Below, one piece after another: positions 1 through 6,969 of a stretch of 33,534 nt of DNA. The DNA is from Anaerolineaceae bacterium. Its GTDB lineage: Bacteria; Chloroflexota; Anaerolineae; Anaerolineales; Villigracilaceae. Position numbers and translations under genes: made by a program. The notes beneath the pieces are model-generated. The model made no database searches, was not told the DNA's origin, and saw only the letters and a program-made list of their open reading frames with translations. The stretch covers positions 1 through 33,534 of the forward strand of contig QZIJ01000016.1 in the NCBI GenBank assembly GCA_003598975.1, read 5' to 3'. Positions within the stretch are counted from its first letter, which is position 1. The number at the start of each line of letters is the position of its first letter.

Positions 1-2
1 GC

Positions 3-803
3 ATCCCCTACACCGGCTCGCGCGTCTTGACCAACGCCATCTCGCTTGACAAGACCCTCACCAAACGCATCTGGCGTGACCGTCGTCTGCCGGTCGCACC
101 CTTCCAGGAGTTTAACGCCGGTGACGAGCCTCTCCGCCCCGACCTGAAATACCCCCTCTTCGTCAAACCCGCCCGCGAAGGGACAGGCATGGGCGTGGAC
201 AACAAGGCCATCGTGAAAAACGAGAATGAACTGCGCGAACGCATTAAATACATCATCGGCTCCTATCAGCAACCCGCCCTCGTCGAGACCTTCCTTTCTG
301 GCCGCGAATTCACCGTCGGCGTGATGGGATGCGCCGACGCGAAACTCTACTCGCGCCATCCCGACTGGTACGACGAAAAAGACGGCTTCCACCGCTTCCC
401 CATCCTCGAGTTGGACGCGAGCCGTTCCGTCACGCCGCAGGTTTACAGTCAGGCCGCGAAAGCAAAAGATGTCGGCGAGAAAGGCGCGCCCGATTACATC
501 TGCCCTGCAAACGTGGAGCCTGAACTCGAAAAGAAACTCAAACACTTCGCCTGGCGCGCTCACATCCTGCTCGGCGCGCTTGATGTCTCCCGCACCGACA
601 TTCGTCTCGACGATGAAGGCAACCCGCGCCTGATCGAGATCAACACCCTGCCCGGCCTGACCCCCGATTACAGCGACCTGTGCCTGCAAGCCAAAGCCGA
701 GGGAATCGCCTACAACGACCTTATCCTCGACATCCTCCATCTGGCCGCTGGCCGCTGGGGCTTGCTCGAACCGCGCGAGTTGACGCAAAAGCCGCGGAAA
801 TAA
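3..803 (+). CDS. D-alanine--D-alanine ligase-like ATP-grasp protein (5' partial)
   Basis: The reading frame is open to the left edge, so the N-terminal domain is missing. The first visible residues, IPYTGS, match the motif of D-Ala-D-Ala ligases that precedes the central ATP-grasp domain. Further supporting motifs are YPLFVKPAREGTGMGV (ATP-binding lysine and glycine-rich loop), the ETFLSGREFTVGV segment, and the C-terminal metal and substrate site DIRLDDEGNPRLIEINTLPGLTPDYSD. The family ligates two amino or hydroxy acids using ATP in the cytoplasm; in peptidoglycan synthesis the product is D-Ala-D-Ala. The sequence between the ATP-binding and metal sites is longer than in classical Ddl, so a Ddl-like ligase with another substrate is possible. 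The next gene starts 4 nt after the stop, suggesting co-transcription. Confidence 0.85.
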   Translation: MPYTGSRVLTNAISLDKTLTKRIWRDRRLPVAPFQEFNAGDEPLRPDLKYPLFVKPAREGTGMGVDNKAIVKNENELRERIKYIIGSYQQPALVETFLSGREFTVGVMGCADAKLYSRHPDWYDEKDGFHRFPILELDASRSVTPQVYSQAAKAKDVGEKGAPDYICPANVEPELEKKLKHFAWRAHILLGALDVSRTDIRLDDEGNPRLIEINTLPGLTPDYSDLCLQAKAEGIAYNDLILDILHLAAGRWGLLEPRELTQKPRK

Positions 804-807
804 TTTC

Positions 808-1629
808 ATGCGACCGTCCCTCTCCCAGAAAATGATCCGCTGGTTCATTCCTCTTGCCGCGCTGGCCGCCTTTGCAGGATGGATTTATATCGCCCCACCC
901 GGCATCCTCGGCAAAGCGGACGCGGTCGGCTACGCGGTCTGTCATCGCATTGACGAGCGCTCCTTCCACATCGGAGACCGTCAACTGCCCCTCTGCGCGC
1001 GTTGCTCTGGCACGTTCACATCCGCGGCGATCGGCTTGACCTTCCTCGCCTTCACTGCGCGAAAAAAAAGCGGCATGCCCGACAAAAAATTCTACATCCC
1101 CTTTGCCCTCTTCTTCCTCGCATTCGGAGTGGACGGCGGCAACTCCTACCTCTACCTGCTCAAACAGACAACGGGCGCACTACAACAGATTCCCAACCTC
1201 TACGTCCCCAACAATACCCTGCGATTATTTACAGGGACTGGCATGGGGATGACGATGGCGACATTCCTCTTCCCCGCTTTCAATCAAACGGTCTGGCGGG
1301 ACCTCGACCCGGCTCCCGTTTTCGAGAAGTGGACTCACCTCTTCGCATTGATCGGCATCCTACTCGCGATGGACCTCCTCATCCTGACCGAGTCGCCCAT
1401 CATGCTGTATCCCATCGCCCTGATCGGTCCGCTCGGCACGCTGTCCCTGCTGACGATGATCTTTGCCATGCTCTGGTTGATGCTGATGAAACAGGACAAT
1501 TCATTTGTCTACTTCAGAGAATTGTGGTTACCATTACTCGCGGGTTTCACTTTGGCATTGTTAATGATTCTCGCAATTGACCTGTTTCGATTACAATTGA
1601 CGGGAACGTGGGGAGCCTTTCCCCTTTGA
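808..1629 (+). CDS. DUF2085 family membrane protein
   Basis: This 273-residue protein has about six hydrophobic segments. Near residues 41-70 it carries the hallmark of DUF2085: a Cys-His pair (C45, H46) in CHRIDERSF, followed by LPLCARCSGTF with C63 and C66. These conserved Cys/His residues sit between the first and second membrane segments and look like a metal or redox site, but no function has been established for the family. A second conserved patch (NNTLRLFTGTGMG, about residue 135) matches the family's intramembrane Asn/Arg/Gly region. It starts 4 nt after the preceding ligase stop. The family assignment is strong; the role is unknown. Confidence 0.8.
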   Translation: MRPSLSQKMIRWFIPLAALAAFAGWIYIAPPGILGKADAVGYAVCHRIDERSFHIGDRQLPLCARCSGTFTSAAIGLTFLAFTARKKSGMPDKKFYIPFALFFLAFGVDGGNSYLYLLKQTTGALQQIPNLYVPNNTLRLFTGTGMGMTMATFLFPAFNQTVWRDLDPAPVFEKWTHLFALIGILLAMDLLILTESPIMLYPIALIGPLGTLSLLTMIFAMLWLMLMKQDNSFVYFRELWLPLLAGFTLALLMILAIDLFRLQLTGTWGAFPL

Positions 1630-1634
1630 CCGTT

Positions 1635-1714
1635 CGTCATTGCGAGACAGCGTTCTTCTGTCGAAGCAATCTCCGCCTCGTTTTGGAGATTGTTTCCCGA
1701 AGGTCGCAATGACG
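1635..1714. repeat. GTCATTGCGA-type palindromic repeat
   Basis: The left end CGTCATTGCGA is repeated in inverted form at the right end as TCGCAATGACG. Inside these, AGCAATCTCC and GGAGATTGTT form a second inverted pair. The element therefore folds as a long imperfect hairpin of about 80 nt and sits exactly in the gap between two plus-strand genes. Elements with this GTCATTGCGA end are familiar as dispersed intergenic repeats in several environmental bacterial phyla. It has no coding capacity and ends 17 nt before the start of the next gene, so it would lie in a shared transcript. Confidence 0.75.
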
Positions 1715-1731
1715 GTGAACTAGGAGAATGA

Positions 1732-2304
1732 ATGGAATTACTCACAGGCATCTTTTCCGCCTTCGGCCTCTCGGCCAGTGCGGGACTCAACGCCTACATC
1801 CCCCTGCTGGTCATCGGTGTCATTGACCATTACACCGACCTGATCACCCTCCAAAAACCCTGGGATACCCTCTCCAACCCGTGGATTCTGATCCTGCTTG
1901 GCATCCTGCTCATCATCGAAATGCTCGCCGATAAAATTCCCGCGGTCAACCACATCAACGACGCCATCCAGACGGTCGTCCGCCCTGTGGCGGGAGCGAT
2001 CGCCTTCGCGGCCAGCGCCAATGTCATCACCGACGTGAACCCCGTGCTCGCCCTCGCACTGGGATTGTTCGTGGCTGGCGGAGTCCATGCGGCCAAAGCG
2101 GGCGTGGCGCGACCTGTCGTCACCGCCACCACGGGCGGCGCGGCCAACGTCCCTGTGAGCGTGGCGGAGGATGTCACCGCGACGGGCGTGTCCATCCTCG
2201 CCATCCTCGTCCCGATGGTGGTCGGCGTCCTGCTCATCGTGGCCGTGTCGTTCATCATCTGGTGGCTGTGGAGAAAGTCAACCAAGGCACCAACCAACCC
2301 ATAG
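1732..2304 (+). CDS. DUF4126 domain membrane protein
   Basis: This 190-residue protein has about four to five hydrophobic helices. Near residue 12 it has the DUF4126 signature GLSASAGLNAYIPLL, followed by the family's acidic MLADKIPAVNHINDAIQ segment and Gly/Ala-rich helices. The C-terminal helix ends in WWLWRKS and a short polar tail. An AGGAG Shine-Dalgarno sequence precedes the ATG by about 5 nt. The family is widespread in bacteria and its function is unknown. A short hairpin, GCGGAT with ATCCGC, at 2311-2327 follows the stop. Confidence 0.8.
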   Translation: MELLTGIFSAFGLSASAGLNAYIPLLVIGVIDHYTDLITLQKPWDTLSNPWILILLGILLIIEMLADKIPAVNHINDAIQTVVRPVAGAIAFAASANVITDVNPVLALALGLFVAGGVHAAKAGVARPVVTATTGGAANVPVSVAEDVTATGVSILAILVPMVVGVLLIVAVSFIIWWLWRKSTKAPTNP

Positions 2305-2310
2305 CAATTC

Positions 2311-2327
2311 GCGGATTTTACATCCGC
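2311..2327 (+). other. Short hairpin after DUF4126 gene
   Basis: GCGGAT at 2311-2316 and ATCCGC at 2322-2327 pair around a 5-nt loop. There is no clear U-tract, so it is at best a weak processing or pausing site between two co-directional genes. Confidence 0.35.
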
Positions 2328-2362
2328 CAGTCCATTTTCATTTTTCAAAAGGAGAAGAACCA

Positions 2363-2536
2363 ATGAACGAACCTGTCGGAACCCCTGTCAATCCCATGCC
2401 CGAAGCGCCGAAAAAGAACAATACTGTCCTGATCATCGTGATCGTTCTTGTAGTGTTATGTTGTTGTTGTCTAATTGCAGGCGGCCTGGCCTGGCAGTTC
2501 GGCGACCAACTTCTTTACCAACTCGGCATTTACTAG
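2363..2536 (+). CDS. 57-residue single-pass membrane protein
   Basis: A strong GGAGAAG ribosome-binding site lies 6 nt before this ATG. The protein has a Pro-rich polar N-terminus (about 20 residues, ending in KKNN), one hydrophobic helix (about residues 21-44) and a short C-terminal tail ending LYQLGIY. The middle of the helix holds four consecutive cysteines (C33-C36). The N-terminal proline-rich cytoplasmic face and single helix resemble small membrane proteins found in Anaerolineae-type genomes, but no family is recognised. It is followed immediately by a terminator, which supports it being the last gene of the plus-strand unit. Confidence 0.7.
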   Translation: MNEPVGTPVNPMPEAPKKNNTVLIIVIVLVVLCCCCLIAGGLAWQFGDQLLYQLGIY

Positions 2537-2544
2537 ACCGACCC

Positions 2545-2576
2545 AAAAAGACCCGCGCTAACCCGCGGGTCTTTTT
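2545..2576. terminator. Bidirectional intrinsic terminator between convergent genes
   Basis: A 13-bp perfect stem (2545-2557 with 2564-2576) has a GC-rich core and A5/T5 flanks, so it carries a U-tract in both directions. It ends both the plus-strand unit (57-residue protein) and the minus-strand thiamine operon. One arm lies inside the last codons of the DUF402 gene, whose stop codon is at 2558-2560 in the loop. Confidence 0.9.
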
Positions 2577-3019
2577 GATTTAAACATCACCTGCAACTCC
2601 GTCAGCGCTTCGCGCGCAGAGCGCCGCGTGTCTTCATCCAAATCCACCGCGAGAAATTCGTCCTCATCGAGCACGGTCTGACTGCCGTCCGCGCTGACCC
2701 ACAGGTCGAGAAACAAATCCACATATTCCACGCGCCCGTTCACAAATTTGGATGGGCGCGTGATGTTGCAATACCAGCCCTTCAACGCGCCATCATCACG
2801 GTCATGGATTTCAAAGATGTTGTACCAGTGGTCGGTATAATACGTTTCCAGGAAACGGTCGCCGCGCTTGAGGGTGGTTTCCATGAACGGCACATCGTCG
2901 CGGTCGAAGAAGGCTTCCAGCACGAGACGCTTTTCACCGCGCTCGATGACTTCCCCCGCGTAACTCCACTTCAGCTCTCCCTGTGGACTCAACTTGTCCA
3001 CGACGATTTTTTCACGCAT
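2558..3019 (-). CDS. DUF402 domain protein (Ntdp/FomD-type phosphatase family)
   Basis: This 153-residue protein has the DUF402 core GWYCNITRPS (residues 81-90), followed by YVDLFLDLWVSADG and VLDEDEF (about 99-122). The acidic residues there bind divalent metal in characterised members. Known relatives hydrolyse nucleoside tri- or diphosphates (Ntdp) or a CMP-phosphonate intermediate (FomD). The start ATG overlaps the end of the upstream ATPase gene by 8 nt (ATGCGTGA), so translation is coupled to the thiamine transporter. A phosphatase acting on a thiamine phosphate or a nucleotide would fit this setting, but this is inference from position only. The 3' end of the gene contains the terminator arm. 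Confidence 0.8.
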   Translation of the reverse strand: MREKIVVDKLSPQGELKWSYAGEVIERGEKRLVLEAFFDRDDVPFMETTLKRGDRFLETYYTDHWYNIFEIHDRDDGALKGWYCNITRPSKFVNGRVEYVDLFLDLWVSADGSQTVLDEDEFLAVDLDEDTRRSAREALTELQVMFKSKRPAG

Positions 3020-4085
3020 GGCCGAGACACTCCACGCGGAAGGTCACCAGGATTTTCGATCCGACTTTCGGAGGCCTCACCATCTGGATGACGATCCCGC
3101 CTCCCAACCTGACCTCGAACTGCTCCCGACTAAACAGCACATCCTCCACTGACATTTTGAGGCGCGCCACCCGTCCGCCTTTGCGGCCCTGACGCAACAA
3201 CAAGGCGACGCGCTCCCCAACAACATGGTTGTGTTTGCATAACGGACGTAGGAATCCCAACTCCGTTTCGACCCTGCCATCGCCATTCATCTTCCCTTCG
3301 ATAACATTCCCAACGCCAAGGAAACGCGCCGCCCACGCGGACTGCGGATCGCTCCACACGTCGGCGGGAGTCCCTTCGCGGAGAATGATTCCCTCGTGCA
3401 GGAGAAGAATCCTGTCCGCGATGGCGAAGGCTTCCTCCTGGTCGTGGGTAACGTAGATGGCGGGGATTTGTGTCCGATGCAAGATGGCGCGCAATTCGTG
3501 GAGTAGTTCTTCCTTGAGGGTTCTATCCAGTGCACCGAGAGGTTCGTCGAACATGAGCAATCGAGGATGTGGTGCAAGGGCACGCGCCAGCGCCACGCGT
3601 TGCTGTTCGCCGCCAGAGAGATCGGTGACGCGGCGGTTGCCAAAATCCGTCAGGTTGACCAACTCCAATACTTCCGCCACGCGTTCCGACAATTTAGGAT
3701 TCACCACGAAGGCACCAAGGCTCGAAGACACCAATCTTTTATTTTGCTTCATGTCTTTGTGTTTTTGTGTCTTTGTGTTGGATTTCATCCTCAATCCAAA
3801 CGCGACGTTCTCGAAAACCGTCAGGTGCGGAAAAAGCGCGTAGTCCTGGAAGACCAGCCCAAAGTCACGCACATGAGGCGGGATGGGGGCGAGGTCGGCG
3901 CCATCCCAGAGAACGCGTCCCGCTTCGGGAGGTTCGAGTCCCGCGATGATTCGCAGCAGCGTGGACTTGCCGCTCCCCGACGCGCCCAGCAGGCAAATCG
4001 TCTCGCCCGCGCCGACGGTGAGGGAAACGTCGGTGAGCAGAGGTTGGTTTTCGTAGGTTTTAGAGACGTGAGAAATGGTGAGCAT
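3012..4085 (-). CDS. Thiamine ABC transporter, ATP-binding protein (ThiQ-like) with an in-frame repeat insertion
   Basis: This 357-residue ABC ATPase energises the import of thiamine or a thiamine phosphate. Visible motifs are Walker A GASGSGKST (34-42), Q-loop LVFQDYALFPHLTVFENV (77-94), signature LSGGEQQ (156-162), Walker B LLMFDEPLGALD (176-187) and the H-loop histidine in YVTHDQEEA (211-219). A TOBE-like C-terminal domain follows (about 280-355). Residues 103-129, between the Q-loop and the signature, are encoded by an 81-nt low-complexity inverted repeat (3699-3779) that relatives normally lack. It is in frame and all catalytic motifs survive, so the protein may still work. The start overlaps the permease stop by one base (TGATG). 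Substrate assignment rests on the neighbouring thiamine-binding protein, kinase and riboswitch; by sequence alone it could be called a ferric-iron-type ATPase. Confidence 0.88.
   Translation of the reverse strand: MLTISHVSKTYENQPLLTDVSLTVGAGETICLLGASGSGKSTLLRIIAGLEPPEAGRVLWDGADLAPIPPHVRDFGLVFQDYALFPHLTVFENVAFGLRMKSNTKTQKHKDMKQNKRLVSSSLGAFVVNPKLSERVAEVLELVNLTDFGNRRVTDLSGGEQQRVALARALAPHPRLLMFDEPLGALDRTLKEELLHELRAILHRTQIPAIYVTHDQEEAFAIADRILLLHEGIILREGTPADVWSDPQSAWAARFLGVGNVIEGKMNGDGRVETELGFLRPLCKHNHVVGERVALLLRQGRKGGRVARLKMSVEDVLFSREQFEVRLGGGIVIQMVRPPKVGSKILVTFRVECLGHA
3699..3779. repeat. Inverted 8-nt-period repeat inside the ATPase gene
   Basis: On the plus strand one arm consists of CACGAAGG, CACCAAGG and CTCGAAGA (3705-3728). 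The other consists of GTCTTTGT, GTTTTTGT and GTCTTTGT (3753-3776), which is the inverted version of a similar unit (CACnAAGr). The insert is exactly 27 codons, keeps the reading frame and separates conserved ATPase segments. The same architecture occurs between genes at 31526-31587. Confidence 0.8.
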
Positions 4086-5737
4086 CAGAATTCACCTGTG
4101 CCTGGCAGGCGCATTTTTTCGATGAGAAGAATCCCGACCAGCGTGACAGCCATCAAAATCGTGGACATGGCCATGGCCTGTCCATAGTTGAGGCCGCCTG
4201 GCTGGGAGAGGAAGCGGGCGATGGCGACGGGCAGGGTCGGGTAATCGGGACGAGCAAGGAGGGTAGCCGCGCCGAATTCGCCGAGGGAGACAGTGAAGGC
4301 AAACGTGGACGCGGCAAGGACGGCGCGAGAGAGAATAGGCCAGTCCACGGTCTGCCAGACACGGAAGGGAGAGGCGCCAAGCGCCGCGGCCGCGTGGCGG
4401 AGCCGTTCGGGAATGGAGGCGAGCGCGGGTTGGAGAGTCCGAATCACGAAGGGCAGAGCGATGATGGTATGGGCAAGGGGGACGATGAGAGGAGAAGTGA
4501 GCAGGATCCAGTGAGCAGAGGTCAGTGGTTCGTTGAAGGTGATGATGTAGCCGAGACCGAGGGTGACGGCGGACGCGCCGAGGGGGAGCATGATAAGCGG
4601 GTCGAGCAGTTTCGTCAGGCGGTTGGGATGGACAAGGGCGGAGGCGGCGGGGAATCCCAGCGCGAGGGAAAGGGCGACTGTCGCGGCCGCGTATCCCAGC
4701 GAGTTACGCGCCGCTTCAATGGGAGGGACGTAGAAGACAGAGCCACGGCGATTGATGAAAAGTTCGGTGTAATAGTCGGTGGTGAGGCCGTATTGGATTT
4801 CACCGCGCTGGCCAAGGTCCGCTTCGAGGCGGGTGAGGGAGCGGATGGGGAGGGAAACCAATGGTAAAACGAAAAACATAAAGAGTAAAAAGAACATGCC
4901 AAAGACAAGGATACGTTCGCGGATGGTTTTAGGCAGGCGGGATGAGGAGGGTTTGGGCGTGGTTGGGACGAGAGAACGCGTCACGACGCGGCTGTAGAGC
5001 GCGGAGAAGGCGAGGGTGCAAAGCAATTGGATGAGCGAGAGCAAAGCGGCCATCGGCAGGTTGAGCAGGTGCATGGCCTGAATGTAAATCTCCACTTCGA
5101 GGGTCGAGAACTGCGGTCCGCCCAAGAGGAGGATGACACCGAAACTGGTAAAGTCGAAGAGAAAAACCAACAGTCCCGCGGCAAGGAGGGGAGCACGTAA
5201 CAAAGGCAAAGTCACATTCCACCAAACATGCTTCGAGTCTGCGCCAAGAGTCCGCGCGGCCTGCTCGAGGCGCGGGTCGAGATGAGTCAACGCGTTGCCA
5301 ACGATGCGGATGACAATGGTTGTGTTGTAGAAAATGTGAGCGAGGAGGATGGCTGTGAGAGTGTTGGTAAATTGAAAAGAGTAAAGAGGGAAGAGGAAGG
5401 AAAAGAGTCCGCGCGGACCGAGGAGGGCATTGAAACCTGCGGCGACGACAACCGTGGGAAGCATGAACGGGACGGCGGTGAGGGCTCGCAGGAGGGATTT
5501 GCCGCGGAAGTCGAAGCGGGCGAAGAGAATGGCGGAGGGAAGTCCGAGGAGGAAGGTGAGGATAGTAGAGAGAAATGCCTGGTAAAACGTAAATCGTAAA
5601 ACGGAAAATGCGCGTTGAAGATTCTCGGCGGTGAGGACAGATAAATTGAGGGTGAGGGTGAGGGTGAGGATGCGCGCGAGAGGAAGGAAGAAGAAAACCG
5701 CTAAAAAGAGAACAGCGGGCAGGATGCGAAATTTCAT
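4085..5737 (-). CDS. Thiamine ABC transporter permease, fused two-domain (ThiP-like)
   Basis: This 550-residue protein has about twelve membrane segments and two permease domains. The cytoplasmic EAA loops, which dock onto the ATPase, are visible twice: EQAARTLGADSKHVWWNVTLP in the first half, and RHAAAALGASPFRVWQTVDWP in the second. Such fused permeases are typical of thiamine (ThiP) and ferric-iron (FbpB) importers. Thiamine is favoured here by the operon. Two 7-nt-period tracts (5582-5609 and 4864-4891) encode parts of hydrophobic segments, and a hexamer repeat near 5646 encodes an LTLTLT run in the first helix. The ribosome-binding site is poor, and the 83-nt gap upstream is filled largely by another heptamer array. 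Confidence 0.88.
   Translation of the reverse strand: MKFRILPAVLFLAVFFFLPLARILTLTLTLNLSVLTAENLQRAFSVLRFTFYQAFLSTILTFLLGLPSAILFARFDFRGKSLLRALTAVPFMLPTVVVAAGFNALLGPRGLFSFLFPLYSFQFTNTLTAILLAHIFYNTTIVIRIVGNALTHLDPRLEQAARTLGADSKHVWWNVTLPLLRAPLLAAGLLVFLFDFTSFGVILLLGGPQFSTLEVEIYIQAMHLLNLPMAALLSLIQLLCTLAFSALYSRVVTRSLVPTTPKPSSSRLPKTIRERILVFGMFFLLFMFFVLPLVSLPIRSLTRLEADLGQRGEIQYGLTTDYYTELFINRRGSVFYVPPIEAARNSLGYAAATVALSLALGFPAASALVHPNRLTKLLDPLIMLPLGASAVTLGLGYIITFNEPLTSAHWILLTSPLIVPLAHTIIALPFVIRTLQPALASIPERLRHAAAALGASPFRVWQTVDWPILSRAVLAASTFAFTVSLGEFGAATLLARPDYPTLPVAIARFLSQPGGLNYGQAMAMSTILMAVTLVGILLIEKMRLPGTGEF
4864..4891. repeat. Heptamer tract in permease gene (second half)
   Basis: Plus-strand units GTAAAAC, GAAAAAC, ATAAAGA and GTAAAAA follow each other at a 7-nt spacing. 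On the coding strand they give the Phe/Leu-rich residues of the first helix of the second permease domain (about residues 283-291). The unit family is the same as at 5582-5609 and 33138-33165. Confidence 0.6.
5582..5609. repeat. Heptamer tract in permease gene (first half)
   Basis: Units GTAAAAC, GTAAATC, GTAAAAC and GGAAAAT follow at exact 7-nt spacing. They encode about residues 43-52 of the permease, at the start of a membrane segment. Confidence 0.65.
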
Positions 5738-5758
5738 GGCAGGAGCGATACTCGAGAC

Positions 5759-5821
5759 TCAATATTCAATGTTCGAGGTTCGACCATTCGATGCCAAATA
5801 TCAAGTCTCGAATTATCGAAT
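5759..5821. repeat. Heptamer array between permease and binding-protein genes
   Basis: Nine units of 7 nt can be read, beginning TCAATAT, TCAATGT, TCGAGGT and TCGACCA and ending TCAAGTC, TCGAATT and ATCGAAT. They fill most of the 83-nt gap between the two genes and reach the stop codon of the binding-protein gene. No promoter or terminator is evident, so read-through of the operon is expected. Confidence 0.65.
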
Positions 5822-6933
5822 CAACGAAGCACCGCGTCGGTCCATTCCTGAATCCAGCGTTCGCGATTGGCGGCGATCACATCAGGTGCGAGTGCCGCAG
5901 GCTCGGTGGGGTATTCGTTGAACTGGTAGAACGAATCGGGCAGAATGGCGAGCGGATCCACGGGTAGAACGAACATCTGCAACGGAACATCCTCCTGGAA
6001 GGATAGGCTGAGCATGAAATCCACGAAACGCTCAGCGGCAGCGCGTTGACGGGTCCCCGCGAGGATGCCGACAAACTCGATTTGGCGGAAGCAGGTATCG
6101 GGTCCAACGATCGAGGCGGTGGGCGATTGCTCCAATTGCACGTCCGCGAAGATCACTTCCGCGGCAGGGCTGGTCGCATACGAGACGACCATTGTCTGGG
6201 AGCCGCGTCCCGACGAGGCGCTGAAATTGGTGTAGTAGGCGGTGTTCCAGTCGTTGACGACCACGAGGCCGTTGGCGCGCAGGGAGCGCCAAAAATCGAG
6301 ATAGCCTGGTTCGCCAAAGTGTGCAATGGTGGCCAGCAGAAATGCCAGGCCGGGCGAGGATGTGGCAGGGTTTTCAACCACCAACATGCCGTTGTATTCA
6401 GGCAGGATCAGGTCGCCGAGAGTTTGCGGCACGGCCAGTTCGTTCTTGGCGAAAAAGGCTTTATCGTAATTGATGCAGACATCGCCGTAATCCACAGGGA
6501 TGGCCCGCTTTTCCGCGTCGAGGCGGAACTCGGCGGGCACGTTGACGAGCGCGGGAGACTCGTAAGGCTCGAAGATGCCCGCGTCGAGGGCGCGCGAGAG
6601 GAATGTGTTGTCCACGCCGTAGAGCACATCCGCGAGCGGCGCGTCTTTCGAGAGGATGGCTTTGTTGAGCGCCGCGCCCGTGTCGCCGCTGGCAAGGAAG
6701 GTGACCTTAATGTTGTTTGATTGCTCGAACGCGGCCAGCACCGATTCGCTGATGGCAAACGAGTCGTGCGTCATCACGGTCAACGGGACGGGTTCGCCCG
6801 CGGAGAGCGGCTGGACCGTCTGCCCGGCGGGCGTCACGACAACTTCCATTTCGATGGGTGAGGGCGCGGTCGCCTGCGGCGCGCAGGAGGCGAGCAGAAG
6901 GCAGAAGGCAGTAAGCAGAAGAAGTTTTTTCAT
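5821..6933 (-). CDS. Thiamine ABC transporter substrate-binding lipoprotein (ThiB/TbpA-like)
   Basis: This 370-residue protein has a signal peptide with lipobox LASC (Cys17), so it is lipid-anchored on the outer face of the membrane. After a Thr/Pro-rich linker, features of the ThiB/TbpA family appear: LTVMTHDSFAISESVLAAFEQ, FLASGDTGAALNKAIL, ADVLYGVDNTFLSRAL, and DYGDVCINYDKAFF, which contains the aromatic residues expected to stack on the thiamine ring. It delivers substrate to the fused permease. The start ATG has a GGAAAGGA ribosome-binding site. Four copies of a 7-nt unit (6894-6921) encode most of the hydrophobic core of the signal peptide (about residues 5-14). The gene lies 36 nt after the kinase gene. 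Confidence 0.9.
   Translation of the reverse strand: MKKLLLLTAFCLLLASCAPQATAPSPIEMEVVVTPAGQTVQPLSAGEPVPLTVMTHDSFAISESVLAAFEQSNNIKVTFLASGDTGAALNKAILSKDAPLADVLYGVDNTFLSRALDAGIFEPYESPALVNVPAEFRLDAEKRAIPVDYGDVCINYDKAFFAKNELAVPQTLGDLILPEYNGMLVVENPATSSPGLAFLLATIAHFGEPGYLDFWRSLRANGLVVVNDWNTAYYTNFSASSGRGSQTMVVSYATSPAAEVIFADVQLEQSPTASIVGPDTCFRQIEFVGILAGTRQRAAAERFVDFMLSLSFQEDVPLQMFVLPVDPLAILPDSFYQFNEYPTEPAALAPDVIAANRERWIQEWTDAVLR
6894..6921. repeat. GCAGAAG heptamer tract encoding a signal peptide core
   Basis: Four consecutive 7-nt units on the plus strand read GCAGAAG, GCAGAAG, GCAGTAA and GCAGAAG. On the coding strand they give the Leu-rich core of the lipoprotein signal peptide. The same unit, in opposite sense relative to the gene, occurs inside ligA at 25396-25424. 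Confidence 0.75.
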
Positions 6934-6969
6934 GGGGGTCCTTTCCGTTTTGGGTTTACAATTTCCGAT

